Below, piece by piece: positions 26,054 to 35,155 of a stretch of DNA of 39,165 bases (position 1 is the first letter of the stretch; every line of letters starts with the position of its first letter). Where the stretch lies: assembly GCA_937138675.1 (NCBI GenBank), contig CAKZPG010000062.1, positions 1 to 39,165 of the forward strand. Reading direction: 5' to 3'. Origin of the DNA: an uncultured archaeon (GTDB taxonomy: Archaea > Halobacteriota > Halobacteria > Halobacteriales > Haloferacaceae). The notes beneath the pieces were generated by a model. That model saw nothing but the letters and a program-made list of their open reading frames with translations. It had not been told where the DNA came from and did no database searches. Position numbers and translations under genes: made by a program.

Positions 26054-27119
26054 AGTCTGCAGCCGGTATCGGGGCGTCAAGATCGATCCGACCCGCGTCA
26101 AGATCGGCCTCAACGTTCCGAGTGGCAGTCACGAGGTTCTCTACCTTCTTGTAGGCGGCCTCGCGGGGCAGGAGCTTCAGCCCGCAGTCGGGCGAGACGG
26201 TGAGACGCTCCGGTGGGACGACGCGGAGGCCCTGTCGGATGTTGTGTTCGATGCGTTGGACCGACTCGACCTCGGCGTCGTGAGCGTCGACCACGCCCAA
26301 CGCGAGGTCGGTGGTGAACTCCGGCGACTCGAACACGGTGACCTGCTCGTAGTCGTCGTTACACAGTTCGAGATCTATCTCGTCGACCGGGTAGTCGAGT
26401 ACCTCGGGATAGATCCGGGAGTAGTCGCCGTAACAGACGTGGAGGCCGATCCGGACGTCCTCGTCGATACCGGAGACGATGCGATCGAGACACTCGCCGA
26501 CGAGCGCGTGATCGTCGGGTGTCGTCGCGAGCGCCGGTTCATCGATCTGGATGTATCGCGCGCCAGCATCAACCAGCGACTCGACCTCCTCGTTCACGAG
26601 GTCGGCGAGGTCGAGAGCCAGCGCATGCTCGTCGTCGTACACCTCGTCGAACGACCACGACGCGAGAGTGTAGGGGCCAGTGATCGGCACCTTTACCGGC
26701 TTTGTGGCGACCGAGGCGGTAAATTCGAACTCGTCGACGAGCCAGGACTCCTCGTAGCCGACCTCGCTGACGACAGAGGGCTTGTCGAAGTAGTTGTGCC
26801 CCCAGACCTTCACCGGGCCGTTGAATTCGTAGCCGCCGATCCGGTGGGCGAAGAACTCGACCATCTCCTCGCGGCGCATCTCGCCGTCGACAACAGTGTC
26901 CAGCCCCATGCGCTGGTGCTCTTTGGTTATCAGGCGCGCAGCGTCGTCTTTCGCTTCGGTCCACGAGTCCTCGGCCAGGTCATCGTCCTCGTACAGGTCG
27001 CGGGCGCGGTCATGCCACTTCGGCTTCGGGTACGACCCGACGACCGTCGTGAGTAGAAAATGGTCGTTCGGGTGATCCTCGGGCCGGAACTGCGCGCGGT
27101 TGTCGGCGGGGCGGCTCAT
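26052..27119 (-). CDS. Methionine synthase C-domain protein (MetE-like)
   Basis: A 355-residue cobalamin-independent methionine synthase catalytic domain. TTVVGSYPKPKWHDRAR opens the barrel; GEMRREEMVEFF, PITGPYTLASWSFDE and YIQIDEPALATTPDD follow; the zinc ligands are in GLHVCYGDYSRI (His and Cys) and SPDCGLKLLP (Cys). It methylates homocysteine; archaeal short forms may take the methyl group from a corrinoid protein or simpler folate donors rather than methyl-H4PteGlu3. Start ATG 27119 overlaps the stop of the N-domain gene by 4 nt (ATGA), so the pair probably functions together. Confidence 0.9.
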   Translation of the reverse strand: MSRPADNRAQFRPEDHPNDHFLLTTVVGSYPKPKWHDRARDLYEDDDLAEDSWTEAKDDAARLITKEHQRMGLDTVVDGEMRREEMVEFFAHRIGGYEFNGPVKVWGHNYFDKPSVVSEVGYEESWLVDEFEFTASVATKPVKVPITGPYTLASWSFDEVYDDEHALALDLADLVNEEVESLVDAGARYIQIDEPALATTPDDHALVGECLDRIVSGIDEDVRIGLHVCYGDYSRIYPEVLDYPVDEIDLELCNDDYEQVTVFESPEFTTDLALGVVDAHDAEVESVQRIEHNIRQGLRVVPPERLTVSPDCGLKLLPREAAYKKVENLVTATRNVEADLDAGRIDLDAPIPAAD

Positions 27120-28126
27120 GCGGCCACCTCCTCTTCCTCGCCCGTGCCACTGGCGGCTGCAGCGAGCGTCGAGAGCTTCTCACGGTATGGACCGACGGGT
27201 AGGTAGAACAGCTCCGTGTTCGACGTCAGATAGACGGTGTCGAACGCCTGTGAGGGGACGCGGTCTTCGAACCAGTCGACGCGCTCAGTGACCGTCTCGG
27301 GCGCTTCAACCCGTGTGTTCTGACCGTCGACGAGTCCGAGCGCCACACTTGATTTCGTCCCGTACTCGTTGACGTTGTAGAGCGTATCCTCGCGGTCGTG
27401 AAGCAGGTCGAATCCGAACGCATCGACGTTGGCGTCCATCAGGTGCGCGTAGGTCTTCTCGTCGTGGGCACCCCAGTACGAGTGGACAATCACGTCGGCG
27501 TCGGTCGCGCCGGCAACCGTGTCGACGGCGTCCGCAAGTCGCTCGGTGACGTCCTCCTCTGGTGTCGTCGTCACGAGCGAGGGGTCAAGCAAGAACAGCG
27601 TCTCGTGGGCCGGGAACTGCTTGACCTCGCCCGCGAGAAACTCGGCGACGCCCGCGAGCAGTTCGGCGTCGTCACCGTAGTGCTCGTCGTTTGCGAGCTC
27701 CGCGAGCGAGTACGGTCCCGGGAGGACGGCCTGAAGCGGTGTCTCTGTCAGTTCGGCGGCCTGCTCCAGCTCCTGGGCCACGTCACCCGTTGGCTGCAGG
27801 TCGTTGACGATCCGGCTGTCGCGGTAGAAATTGTTGTTGTCGTAGTACCGAACGATTCCACCCGTCTCGACGGCGTCACTCACGGCGAGTGGATGTGCAA
27901 GCAGGTCGTCCCACCGCAGTTGCCCCTCGACGGCGCGGTCCAGTCCGGTGTCGTCTTGATCGGCCACCACCGCCGTCCGCGCGCGGTCATATACGGCCGC
28001 TATCTCCTCGTCCTCGGACCCATCGATCAGATCTGACCGCTGGTGGCCCTTGAGGTCGGTTAGCTCCTCTTTTGCCTGGTTCGGCTGGGGGTACAGCCCC
28101 GGCGTCGTCGCAACGCGCTCACTCAT
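27116..28126 (-). CDS. Methionine synthase N-domain-like protein
   Basis: A 336-residue TIM-barrel protein of the MetE family (UROD/MetE-like). TTPGLYPQPNQAKEELTDLKGHQRS at the start and VLPGPYSLAELANDEHYG resemble the barrel of MetE, but the zinc ligand positions of the C-domain (HxC and the late Cys) are absent (VHSYWGAH replaces HVCYGD). It probably binds folate or assists the downstream catalytic protein. Its last codons overlap the C-domain gene. Promoter signals lie in the 57-nt gap to the methyltransferase gene. Confidence 0.87.
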   Translation of the reverse strand: MSERVATTPGLYPQPNQAKEELTDLKGHQRSDLIDGSEDEEIAAVYDRARTAVVADQDDTGLDRAVEGQLRWDDLLAHPLAVSDAVETGGIVRYYDNNNFYRDSRIVNDLQPTGDVAQELEQAAELTETPLQAVLPGPYSLAELANDEHYGDDAELLAGVAEFLAGEVKQFPAHETLFLLDPSLVTTTPEEDVTERLADAVDTVAGATDADVIVHSYWGAHDEKTYAHLMDANVDAFGFDLLHDREDTLYNVNEYGTKSSVALGLVDGQNTRVEAPETVTERVDWFEDRVPSQAFDTVYLTSNTELFYLPVGPYREKLSTLAAAASGTGEEEEVAA

Positions 28127-28183
28127 CTATTGGTAAATCGTATGCAGGAGGTTAATTAGTTTCGGAACCCTGATTCACACTGG

Positions 28184-28768
28184 TTATTCGAGCGCGAGAT
28201 CAAAAACGACCAGTCGCTCGTAGGGAAATTGCTCTTCACGGACTATCTCGGCAATTAAACCGTTTGTGGCGGCATGCGCCCGGACCTCGTCGAGGCCGGT
28301 CAGTGTCGAAACGAGGAGCAGTGCGTGCCCGCCTGGAGCGAGGACGCGCCCCACGTCGTCGAGAAAAGGGTCGACGACTCGCCGACCCTCCGGACCGCCC
28401 GAGAGCGCCGCCTCCATCGGGTCGTCCCACTCGGCCTCGGGCGGTGTCGGGAGATACGGCGGGTTACAGAGGACAACGTCGACGGCAGCGTCGGCGACGG
28501 GGTCGAGCAAGTTCGCGCAAACCACCTCGACCCCACGGCTGGCCGCCTTGGCGCAGGCTTCGAGCGTAAGGTCGTCGCCAGCAACGCGCGCGCCGGTCTC
28601 GGCGGCAACCCGGTTCGCGACCCACCCGGAGCCGACACCGACTTCGAAGACAACGTCGTCGGTCCCGACTTGGTTGACCGCTGCCCCGGCGAGAAGCGCC
28701 GAGTCGGCCGCCGGCGCGTAAACCGTGGGCGTCTCCCGGCGGTCCGCGAGCGCCGGCCGGTCGGTCAC
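28184..28768 (-). CDS. HemK2/Mtq2-like protein methyltransferase
   Basis: A 194-residue SAM-dependent methyltransferase. VFEVGVGSGWVANRVAAETGARVAGDDL is motif I, and VVLCNPPYLPTP is the NPPY signature of N5-glutamine/N6-adenine type enzymes. The small size and the PAADSALLAGAA start fit archaeal HemK2, the methylase of release factor aRF1 (Gln of GGQ), usually with a Trm112 partner. Start GTG overlaps the mscS stop (GTGA). It is the last gene of the conserved rpoF-DUF655-ksgA string. Confidence 0.87.
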   Translation of the reverse strand: MTDRPALADRRETPTVYAPAADSALLAGAAVNQVGTDDVVFEVGVGSGWVANRVAAETGARVAGDDLTLEACAKAASRGVEVVCANLLDPVADAAVDVVLCNPPYLPTPPEAEWDDPMEAALSGGPEGRRVVDPFLDDVGRVLAPGGHALLLVSTLTGLDEVRAHAATNGLIAEIVREEQFPYERLVVFDLALE

Positions 28769-29907
28769 GAGGTCTCCGTGCCCCCGGAGCCGTCCGTAGC
28801 AGGGATGCCACCGACCGTCCCGTCGCCCGCCTCGGCAACCACCTCACCCTCGCGCCGAGAGACGGTGCGCTGCGGGAATGGAATCTCGATACCCTCACGG
28901 TCGAACGCCTCGTAGACGGCGTCGACGATCGCGGTTCGCGCGCGGCACATCTTGCGGACGCTTGGGTCGTCGACCCACGCCCGTACCCCGAGAAGGACGG
29001 CGCTGTCGCCAAAGCCTTTGATTACGGCCTCTGGGCTGGCGGCCGTCGAGACGATTGAGAGGTCGTCGACCGCCGCCACGGCGATTTTGGCGGCTCGGTT
29101 CGGTCTGACGCTGTAGTCGACGCCGACCTCAACTTCGATCCGGAGCCGGCCTTTCTGGGTGCGGTTGAGGATGGGCTGGCTCGACACCGTATCGTTCGGG
29201 ATCATTACGTATTCGCCGTCGAACGTTTGGAGACACGTGTTGACGATCGTTATCCGGGTGACGATCCCCTCGTTGTCGCCAACCTCGACCCAATCGCCGA
29301 TCTCGAACGGCTTGGAGAACATCAGCACGAATCCGGCGATCACTGCGCTTAGGGTCTGTCGGGCGGCCATCCCGACGACGATACCGAGAAAGCCAGCCCC
29401 GACCAGGAGACTCCCGATGTTGTCGGTGAACAGCGTCACGACCGTCAGGCCGACGATGGTGTAGAGCGTCACCTGCGTCAGCCGGTAGACGATCTCGCGC
29501 TGGTGGTCACTGATCTGCGCGCGGGTGCCGGCGAGCTCCTCTATCACCCGCCCAATAAAGCTCGTGAACGAGTACGCCGCGCCGAGGAGGACCGTCGAAA
29601 GTACGATCTCGCCGCCGAGCGATCCCAGTTTGAGTTCCCGGTAAGCCGACGCAAGCGGGTCGAAAAGCCCCCAAACCCCGATTAGAGCAACGACACCGAG
29701 ACTGCTCAGCACGGTGACGACCCCCGAGACGGCGACACGGGTCCGCGACCCCTGTCCTGACCTGCTCCGGTCGCTCGTGAACCACAGTCTCGCGAGATAC
29801 CGGATGCTGACAACAACTGTGATGACGGCGACAGTGATCAGTATCTCACCCGCCCCGTCCCCGACCGCGCGGTTGAGCGCTTCCAGCCACCCGACGGGGT
29901 CGATCAC
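28765..29907 (-). CDS. MscS-family mechanosensitive channel
   Basis: A 380-residue small-conductance channel. Four membrane segments are seen: about residues 19-42, 58-80, 97-118, and 150-190 where the pore helix region LLVGAGFLGIVVGMAARQTLSAVIAGFVLM has the Gly/Ala pattern of MscS TM3. It is followed by the beta domain (KPFEIGDWVEVGDNEGIVTRITIVNT, MIPNDTVSSQPILNRTQ) and the C-terminal alpha/beta region. It releases solutes on hypo-osmotic shock, important in halophiles. Start GTG overlaps the ksgA stop. A charged Pro/Gly C-tail is poorly conserved. Confidence 0.93.
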   Translation of the reverse strand: MIDPVGWLEALNRAVGDGAGEILITVAVITVVVSIRYLARLWFTSDRSRSGQGSRTRVAVSGVVTVLSSLGVVALIGVWGLFDPLASAYRELKLGSLGGEIVLSTVLLGAAYSFTSFIGRVIEELAGTRAQISDHQREIVYRLTQVTLYTIVGLTVVTLFTDNIGSLLVGAGFLGIVVGMAARQTLSAVIAGFVLMFSKPFEIGDWVEVGDNEGIVTRITIVNTCLQTFDGEYVMIPNDTVSSQPILNRTQKGRLRIEVEVGVDYSVRPNRAAKIAVAAVDDLSIVSTAASPEAVIKGFGDSAVLLGVRAWVDDPSVRKMCRARTAIVDAVYEAFDREGIEIPFPQRTVSRREGEVVAEAGDGTVGGIPATDGSGGTETS

Positions 29908-30752
29908 GGTGTCGCCTCCCGCTCTGCCGTCTCTGCCAGCGCCGCGAGTGCCGCAAAGTCGGCTGGCGAGAGGTCGCCCGCCCGGACCGAGAGCAGACGC
30001 TCGTCTGCGGCCTCGACGACCGCCTCAGGATCTGAGAGCCCGCTCACGTGGGCTGTGTTTCGGATCGCGTTCCGCACGGTCTTGCGCCGCTGTGTGAAGA
30101 CTGCCTTGACGAACAGGAGAAAGAACTCCTCGTCGTCGACCTCGTAGGCCGGGTCACGCGGGGTGAGCCGGACGACCGCGCTCTCGACCGCCGGCTGGGG
30201 GTCGAACGCCTCCTTCGGGACGCGCTCGACTATCTCGGCGTCTGCGTAGTGACCGGCTGTCACCGAGAGTCGGCCATACTCACTCGTTCCCGGGTCGGCG
30301 ACCATCCGCTCCGCGAACTCGTACTGGTAGGTCAGAATCGCGGGCCGCGCCCGCGGAAGTAGGCGGAAAGTGATCGGCGAGGAAGCGCCGTATGGCAGGT
30401 TCGAGACACAGGCGGTGTAGTCAGGCAGGTCGACCGCGGTCGCGTCGCCCTCGACGACGGTCAGGCGCCCACTGTCGACCGCATCGATAAATTCCTCGCG
30501 GAGAAACGCCGCAAGTGTGGGATCACGCTCTATCACTGTCACCCGGCCCTCGGTCGCGGCCAGCAGGCGGTCGGTCAGCGCGCCGGTACCGCCGCCGACC
30601 TCGAGCAGGTGCGAGCGGTCGGCGTCGTCCGGCATGTACGTCGACAGCCGGTTGAGTACCCGGTTGTCAACGAGAAAATGCTGGTCGCGGTTCGGGTCAC
30701 CGACTACTCCAGCACGGCGCCGGAGCCGGTCTGGGTCGCGGTCGCCAGTCAT
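29904..30752 (-). CDS. ksgA: 16S rRNA dimethyladenosine transferase
   Basis: A 282-residue RsmA/KsgA enzyme that dimethylates the two adjacent adenosines in helix 45 of 16S rRNA. RDQHFLVDNRVLNRL is the substrate-side signature, LLEVGGGTGALTDRLLA is SAM motif I, and CVSNLPYGASSPITFRLL has the NLPY motif. KAVFTQRRKTVRNAIRN is the KsgA C-terminal RNA-binding segment. ATG 30752 overlaps the DUF655 stop, and its own stop overlaps mscS; all these genes are co-transcribed by inference. Confidence 0.96.
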   Translation of the reverse strand: MTGDRDPDRLRRRAGVVGDPNRDQHFLVDNRVLNRLSTYMPDDADRSHLLEVGGGTGALTDRLLAATEGRVTVIERDPTLAAFLREEFIDAVDSGRLTVVEGDATAVDLPDYTACVSNLPYGASSPITFRLLPRARPAILTYQYEFAERMVADPGTSEYGRLSVTAGHYADAEIVERVPKEAFDPQPAVESAVVRLTPRDPAYEVDDEEFFLLFVKAVFTQRRKTVRNAIRNTAHVSGLSDPEAVVEAADERLLSVRAGDLSPADFAALAALAETAEREATP

Positions 30753-31336
30753 TCGTCTGTTCGCCCCGGGCGCACGAACAGGCGGTATTTTAGATCATCG
30801 TCACTGAACTCGGAGAGGATCCGGTCGACCAGCACCTCTCGCGGGCCGTAGAGCCCGGAGACCCGCTGCTTGACGTCTTCGAAGCTCTCGAACCGCCCGC
30901 GCTTGCGGGCGTCGAGTATGTTGTTCCGAATCTTGTCGCCAACGCCGGGGAGGAGGTCGAGCTGGTGGAGGCGCAGGGAGATTGGGTCGGCCTCGGTGTA
31001 GAAGTCGACGAACTCCTGCTCGTTCCGGTCAACTATCTCCTCGACGACGTACTCCATCTCGGAACGCGCGGCGTTCGTGAGGTCGTCGTAGCTCGTCTCA
31101 CGGAACCGGTCAACTGCCTCGCGGCGCTCCGCCGGGCGGATGACCAGTCGGTCGCCGATGCTTTCGTCGGCGTCATCGGTGAATTCGACTATGTACAGCC
31201 GGAAGTTGTCCTCCCCAACAGCGTACCCGACCGCCGGCCGCTCGTATTGTGGCCTATCGTCGTCAGGATGGCCGTTGGGCAGGAGGTCGAGGACGACCGC
31301 AAGGCGGTCTTCCTCGTCGGTCGGGGAGTCGCTCAT
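30749..31336 (-). CDS. DUF655 family protein
   Basis: A 195-residue conserved archaeal protein. The first part (RLAVVLDLLPNGHPDDDRPQYERPAVGYAVGED) is the DUF655 start. The C-terminal half has helix-hairpin-helix features (HQLDLLPGVGDKIRNNILDARK, SFEDVKQRVSGLYGPREVL) that suggest nucleic-acid binding. Its function is unknown, but it sits consistently between rpoF and ksgA in archaea, hinting at an RNA or ribosome role. An AT-rich TTTTGTAACG in the 59-nt gap may be a second promoter. Confidence 0.92.
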   Translation of the reverse strand: MSDSPTDEEDRLAVVLDLLPNGHPDDDRPQYERPAVGYAVGEDNFRLYIVEFTDDADESIGDRLVIRPAERREAVDRFRETSYDDLTNAARSEMEYVVEEIVDRNEQEFVDFYTEADPISLRLHQLDLLPGVGDKIRNNILDARKRGRFESFEDVKQRVSGLYGPREVLVDRILSEFSDDDLKYRLFVRPGRTDE

Positions 31337-31395
31337 AGTTCACTGTAAGCGGAGACGTTACAAAACAAACACGGTCGATCTGGCCCCGCCCCGGG

Positions 31396-31752
31396 TCAGG
31401 CGTACTTTGCAACGACGTTGAGGACCTCGTCCAACTCATCGCCGTCAAGCGCGTAACGCTCTTTCGCGAAGACGGCCCGGAGTTCGTCGCGCGACTCCGG
31501 CAGGAGGTCCACTATCTTGTAGGCGGTCGCCTCGTCTATTTTCTCGAGTTCTCGGAGTCCTGCGACCAGTTCGCGCGACTCTTCGGGGTCGAGGACAGCA
31601 AAGCGGTTGACGTGTTCTATCGCACGGGCGAGTTCATATCGCATCTCGCGCTCCTCGTCCGCGGCTCGTTCCATTTCGACCTCGGAGAGGAGCTCCTTTG
31701 CCTCCGAGACGGTGAGATACTCCTCTTCGACCATCTCCTTGAATATCGTCAT
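31396..31752 (-). CDS. rpoF: RNA polymerase subunit F (Rpb4)
   Basis: A 118-residue Rpo4/RpoF, the partner of Rpo7 in the RNA polymerase stalk. It opens MTIFKEMVEEEYLTVSEAKELL, with the helical HRDC-like end (SRELVAGLRELEKIDEATAYKIVDLLPESRDELRAVFAKERYALDGDELDEVLNVVAKYA). The normal archaeal order is rpl21e-rpoF-DUF655-ksgA with short gaps; here 459 nt separate it from rpl21e. A possible promoter is a TATA-like stretch near 31825-31835, roughly 80 nt upstream. Confidence 0.95.
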   Translation of the reverse strand: MTIFKEMVEEEYLTVSEAKELLSEVEMERAADEEREMRYELARAIEHVNRFAVLDPEESRELVAGLRELEKIDEATAYKIVDLLPESRDELRAVFAKERYALDGDELDEVLNVVAKYA

Positions 31753-32211
31753 AGCGTGTGGTCCTGGGTCGAGATGGTGTGGCCGAGCGTCGATCTACGA
31801 GTCATACGTTGATACACACAGTACGAACAAGAGTATCTTTCGGAGCCACTCGTGCGCTCACGCTGCGGGGTCCTCTGTACCTGTTCTAAAGCGAGACCAT
31901 GCCGACCGGCCTCGAAGAGCCAGTGCTTCGACGGGGCTCCGATGTCCCCCTTTACCTCTGACTCCGACGGTGTCGAGACAGGGTCGGACCGGCGGCGGTC
32001 GGTGCCGTCCTCGCGTCACAGTCGCTTGGCGCGTGGACGCCGGGGTTCGTACCGTGCCTACTCCTGGGTGCTGCCAGCCGCTCACGGAGACGCTCCTGAC
32101 CGGTGGTCGGTTCGTTCGTCGGACGCTGAGCTGGCTCAGCATTTTCGAGGTGGAGCCCCCGACCTCAAGGAGCGAACCCCGTATGGGGTGAGCGAAGTAG
32201 GGTAGGGTAGT
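31753..32211. other. 459-nt non-coding gap with structured motif
   Basis: I find no convincing gene between rpl21e and rpoF. Notable: the perfect inverted repeat GCTGAGC-TG-GCTCAGC followed by ATTTT (32125-32145), resembling a plus-strand hairpin terminator; AGCCCCCGACCTCAAGGAG (32154-32172), 16/19 identical to the minus-strand motif at 181-163; and GAGCGAA twice flanking the hairpin ACCCC-GTAT-GGGGT, then GGGTAGGGTAG up to 32210. An open plus frame (31852-32205, 117 codons) is not recognised. It is best explained as a relic of an inserted element (inference). Confidence 0.4.
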
Positions 32212-32508
32212 TTACTCGCTGTTCTGTGCCTTGAGGTGGGCCGCGTCCGTCAGGATCGTCTTTGTCTTGCCGCCGTCGACAATCTCGATCTTGAACGCGG
32301 AGCCCTGCTTCCCGACGACGGTGCCGGTGTGGCCGACGAAGCGCGGGTGGAACTGGCCCTTAGGCACGCTCGGGTCGAGGCGAAGGTGGACCTTTTGTCC
32401 CTCGTCGTACTCCTGAATCGCGCGCTGGGGCGGCGAGGACCCGCGGTCGCGCGGGTCGTTGGAGAGCTTCTTACGTGTCCCGTTGAGCGGGCCGTTGGAG
32501 CTGGGCAT
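32212..32508 (-). CDS. rpl21e: 50S ribosomal protein L21e
   Basis: A 98-residue large-subunit protein from ATG 32508 ([20 protein letters not shown]). [35 protein letters not shown] and [18 protein letters not shown] are the eL21 signatures. A longer in-frame start at 32625 would lie in the IS element and is rejected. It stands between an IS200/IS605-type element and the 459-nt gap, but has its own TATA-like box, so expression probably survived the insertions. Confidence 0.97.
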   Translation of the reverse strand: MPSSNGPLNGTRKKLSNDPRDRGSSPPQRAIQEYDEGQKVHLRLDPSVPKGQFHPRFVGHTGTVVGKQGSAFKIEIVDGGKTKTILTDAAHLKAQNSE

Positions 32509-32533
32509 TATTGATCTGCTTACCGTGTTCGGC

Positions 32534-32543
32534 GATAAAAACA
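32534..32543 (-). promoter_or_regulatory. TATA box of rpl21e
   Basis: GTTTTTATCG on the minus strand is centred about 30 nt before the rpl21e ATG and lies between that gene and the start of the IS element. It would keep rpl21e expressed independently of aef1B. Confidence 0.5.
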
Positions 32544-32590
32544 GTGCGGTACGGAGCCGACTACCTAAAACAGCGAGAGAGTCCCGCCGT

Positions 32591-32776
32591 TCACGACGGG
32601 CGTGAATCGAGTCGTAGCATGACACAACCGCAATCCGGGGTATCCTCGTGGACGCAATTCTCGCCTTCGAGAAGCAATCCTTTCCACGTCAGCCCACGCT
32701 GCTGTTTCAACTGTTTCAGTCGGTCGCACTGTGCCTCATCATCGAACTCGATTCGTATCTCTACCACAACATACAC
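32591..32776 (-). CDS. Small RHH-like protein divergent from tnpB
   Basis: A 61-residue frame from GTG at 32776, opposite to tnpB and separated by about 37 nt. [18 protein letters not shown] (strand then helix) plus [18 protein letters not shown] (second helix) has the strand-helix-helix pattern of a ribbon-helix-helix protein; I believe similar small genes accompany haloarchaeal tnpB elements. The last dozen codons run into the element's left-end hairpin. It might repress tnpB or bind the element end. Function and expression are unproven. Confidence 0.5.
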   Translation of the reverse strand: MYVVVEIRIEFDDEAQCDRLKQLKQQRGLTWKGLLLEGENCVHEDTPDCGCVMLRLDSRPS

Positions 32777-32813
32777 ACAGAAACAACAATCCTATGTGTT
32801 ACAATACTACAAA

Positions 32814-34115
<1,302 letters not shown>

Positions 34116-34146
34116 GGGACCCTCGCCGTTTACGGCGAGGAGGATG

Positions 34147-34413
34147 TCATAGTCGGCCGACTTCCTGAACCGACACACTCTCGACGTCGTCGACCTCGGC
34201 GAACGCCTCTTCCACCGCCTCCGTCCCGCCCGTGTCGTCCGGGACGACGACGGAGAGCAGAAGCGCTACGAGGCCGAAGGCCACGTCGTCCGTGTCGGAG
34301 CCACGAATCTCGGCCCCCTCGGGGAGCGACTCGCCGAGTTGGTCCTTCAGGGCGTCCAAGTCTACGTCGGGACTCTGTGGCATTACTTTCATTGTTGCGG
34401 CGACGTCACCCAT
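34147..34413 (-). CDS. aef1B: Elongation factor 1-beta
   Basis: An 88-residue nucleotide-exchange factor for aEF-1alpha. [26 protein letters not shown] opens it and [52 protein letters not shown] completes the ferredoxin-like fold. The ATG is 1 nt after the stop of the zinc-ribbon gene. Its stop (34147-34149) coincides with the right end of the IS element, so the element inserted at the very end of the coding sequence; VGRL is nevertheless a normal family end. Confidence 0.95.
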   Translation of the reverse strand: MGDVAATMKVMPQSPDVDLDALKDQLGESLPEGAEIRGSDTDDVAFGLVALLLSVVVPDDTGGTEAVEEAFAEVDDVESVSVQEVGRL

Positions 34414-34414
34414 G

Positions 34415-34600
34415 CTACGGCCCCCGGAAGCCGCAGTCTGGGCACTCATAGAGGTTGCTCTGCTTCCGGCAGCGCTCACACCGGCTGATCTCCGTCCCGC
34501 AGTCGGGACAATCGAAGACCGCGGCGCTCATGCCCCGGATGTTGATCCCACAGGAGACACACTGGCGCTCCTGCCGGCTCTCGGCTTCGCTCTCGCTCAT
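34415..34600 (-). CDS. Two-zinc-ribbon microprotein (HVO_2753-like)
   Basis: A 61-residue protein with four CPxCG-type knuckles: [27 protein letters not shown] and [10 protein letters not shown]. It resembles the haloarchaeal zinc-finger microprotein HVO_2753 of Haloferax volcanii, reported to affect swarming and biofilm formation, and the gene position next to aef1B is the same. Start ATG 34600; the stop is 1 nt before the aef1B start. No gene is seen in the roughly 190 nt upstream to rpl12. Confidence 0.9.
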   Translation of the reverse strand: MSESEAESRQERQCVSCGINIRGMSAAVFDCPDCGTEISRCERCRKQSNLYECPDCGFRGP

Positions 34601-34789
34601 ACCTCTGATCGCTGGTCGCGCCGCTTAACCGTTGCCGTTCGCCACAGTGGAGGACGTCAGCGGCCCGAGCAAGACGCTCACACGCAGGCGCTCGGCATCG
34701 TCGCCTGTTGTCGGTGCCGCCTCATATGGCCGTGGCTCGTCGGTCGAAATACAGAGAAGGTGGGGATATGGTGCGGATGAGGCGCGAAC

Positions 34790-35134
34790 TTAACCGAACA
34801 GTTCGCCGAGGCCCTCGCCGCTGGCGTCATCGTCGTCATCGTCTTCTTCGTCGGCTGCCTCCTCTTCGGCCTCGTCCTCCTCTTCGTCGGCCGCCTCCTC
34901 GGCCTCCTCGGTGGCCCCGGCGGCAGCGGCACCGCCCGCTGCGCCCGCGGCGGGAGCAGCGGCGGCGGTGTCGATGGCCTCCTCAATGTCGACGTCCTCC
35001 AGCGCGGCGACGAGTGCCTTCACTCGCGACTCTTCGACGTCGGCCCCTGCGGACTCTAGGACCGCAGTGACGTTCTCTTGATTGATCTCTTTGCTCGATT
35101 CGTTCAGCAGCAGCGCAGTGTAGACGTACTCCAT
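34790..35134 (-). CDS. rpl12: 50S ribosomal protein L12 (P1-type)
   Basis: A 114-residue acidic stalk protein. [32 protein letters not shown] is the dimerising N-terminus, followed by an Ala/Gly hinge (about 58-75), an extremely Glu/Asp-rich tail and the factor-binding end GLGELFG. Several copies bind L10 and recruit elongation factors. It is 21 nt downstream of rpl10 in the rpl1-rpl10-rpl12 operon. Confidence 0.97.
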   Translation of the reverse strand: MEYVYTALLLNESSKEINQENVTAVLESAGADVEESRVKALVAALEDVDIEEAIDTAAAAPAAGAAGGAAAAGATEEAEEAADEEEDEAEEEAADEEDDDDDDASGEGLGELFG

Positions 35135-35155
35135 TGTAGTGTTGTGTTGGTGTGG

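Noticed and set aside
31852-32205. A 117-codon plus-strand frame in the rpl21e-rpoF gap
   Set aside because: No recognisable domain; its end is made by the hairpin motif, so it more likely is non-coding or a relic.
34708-35070. Arg/Pro-rich plus-strand frame opposite rpl12
   Set aside because: It is the complement of the acidic Ala/Glu-rich rpl12 sequence.
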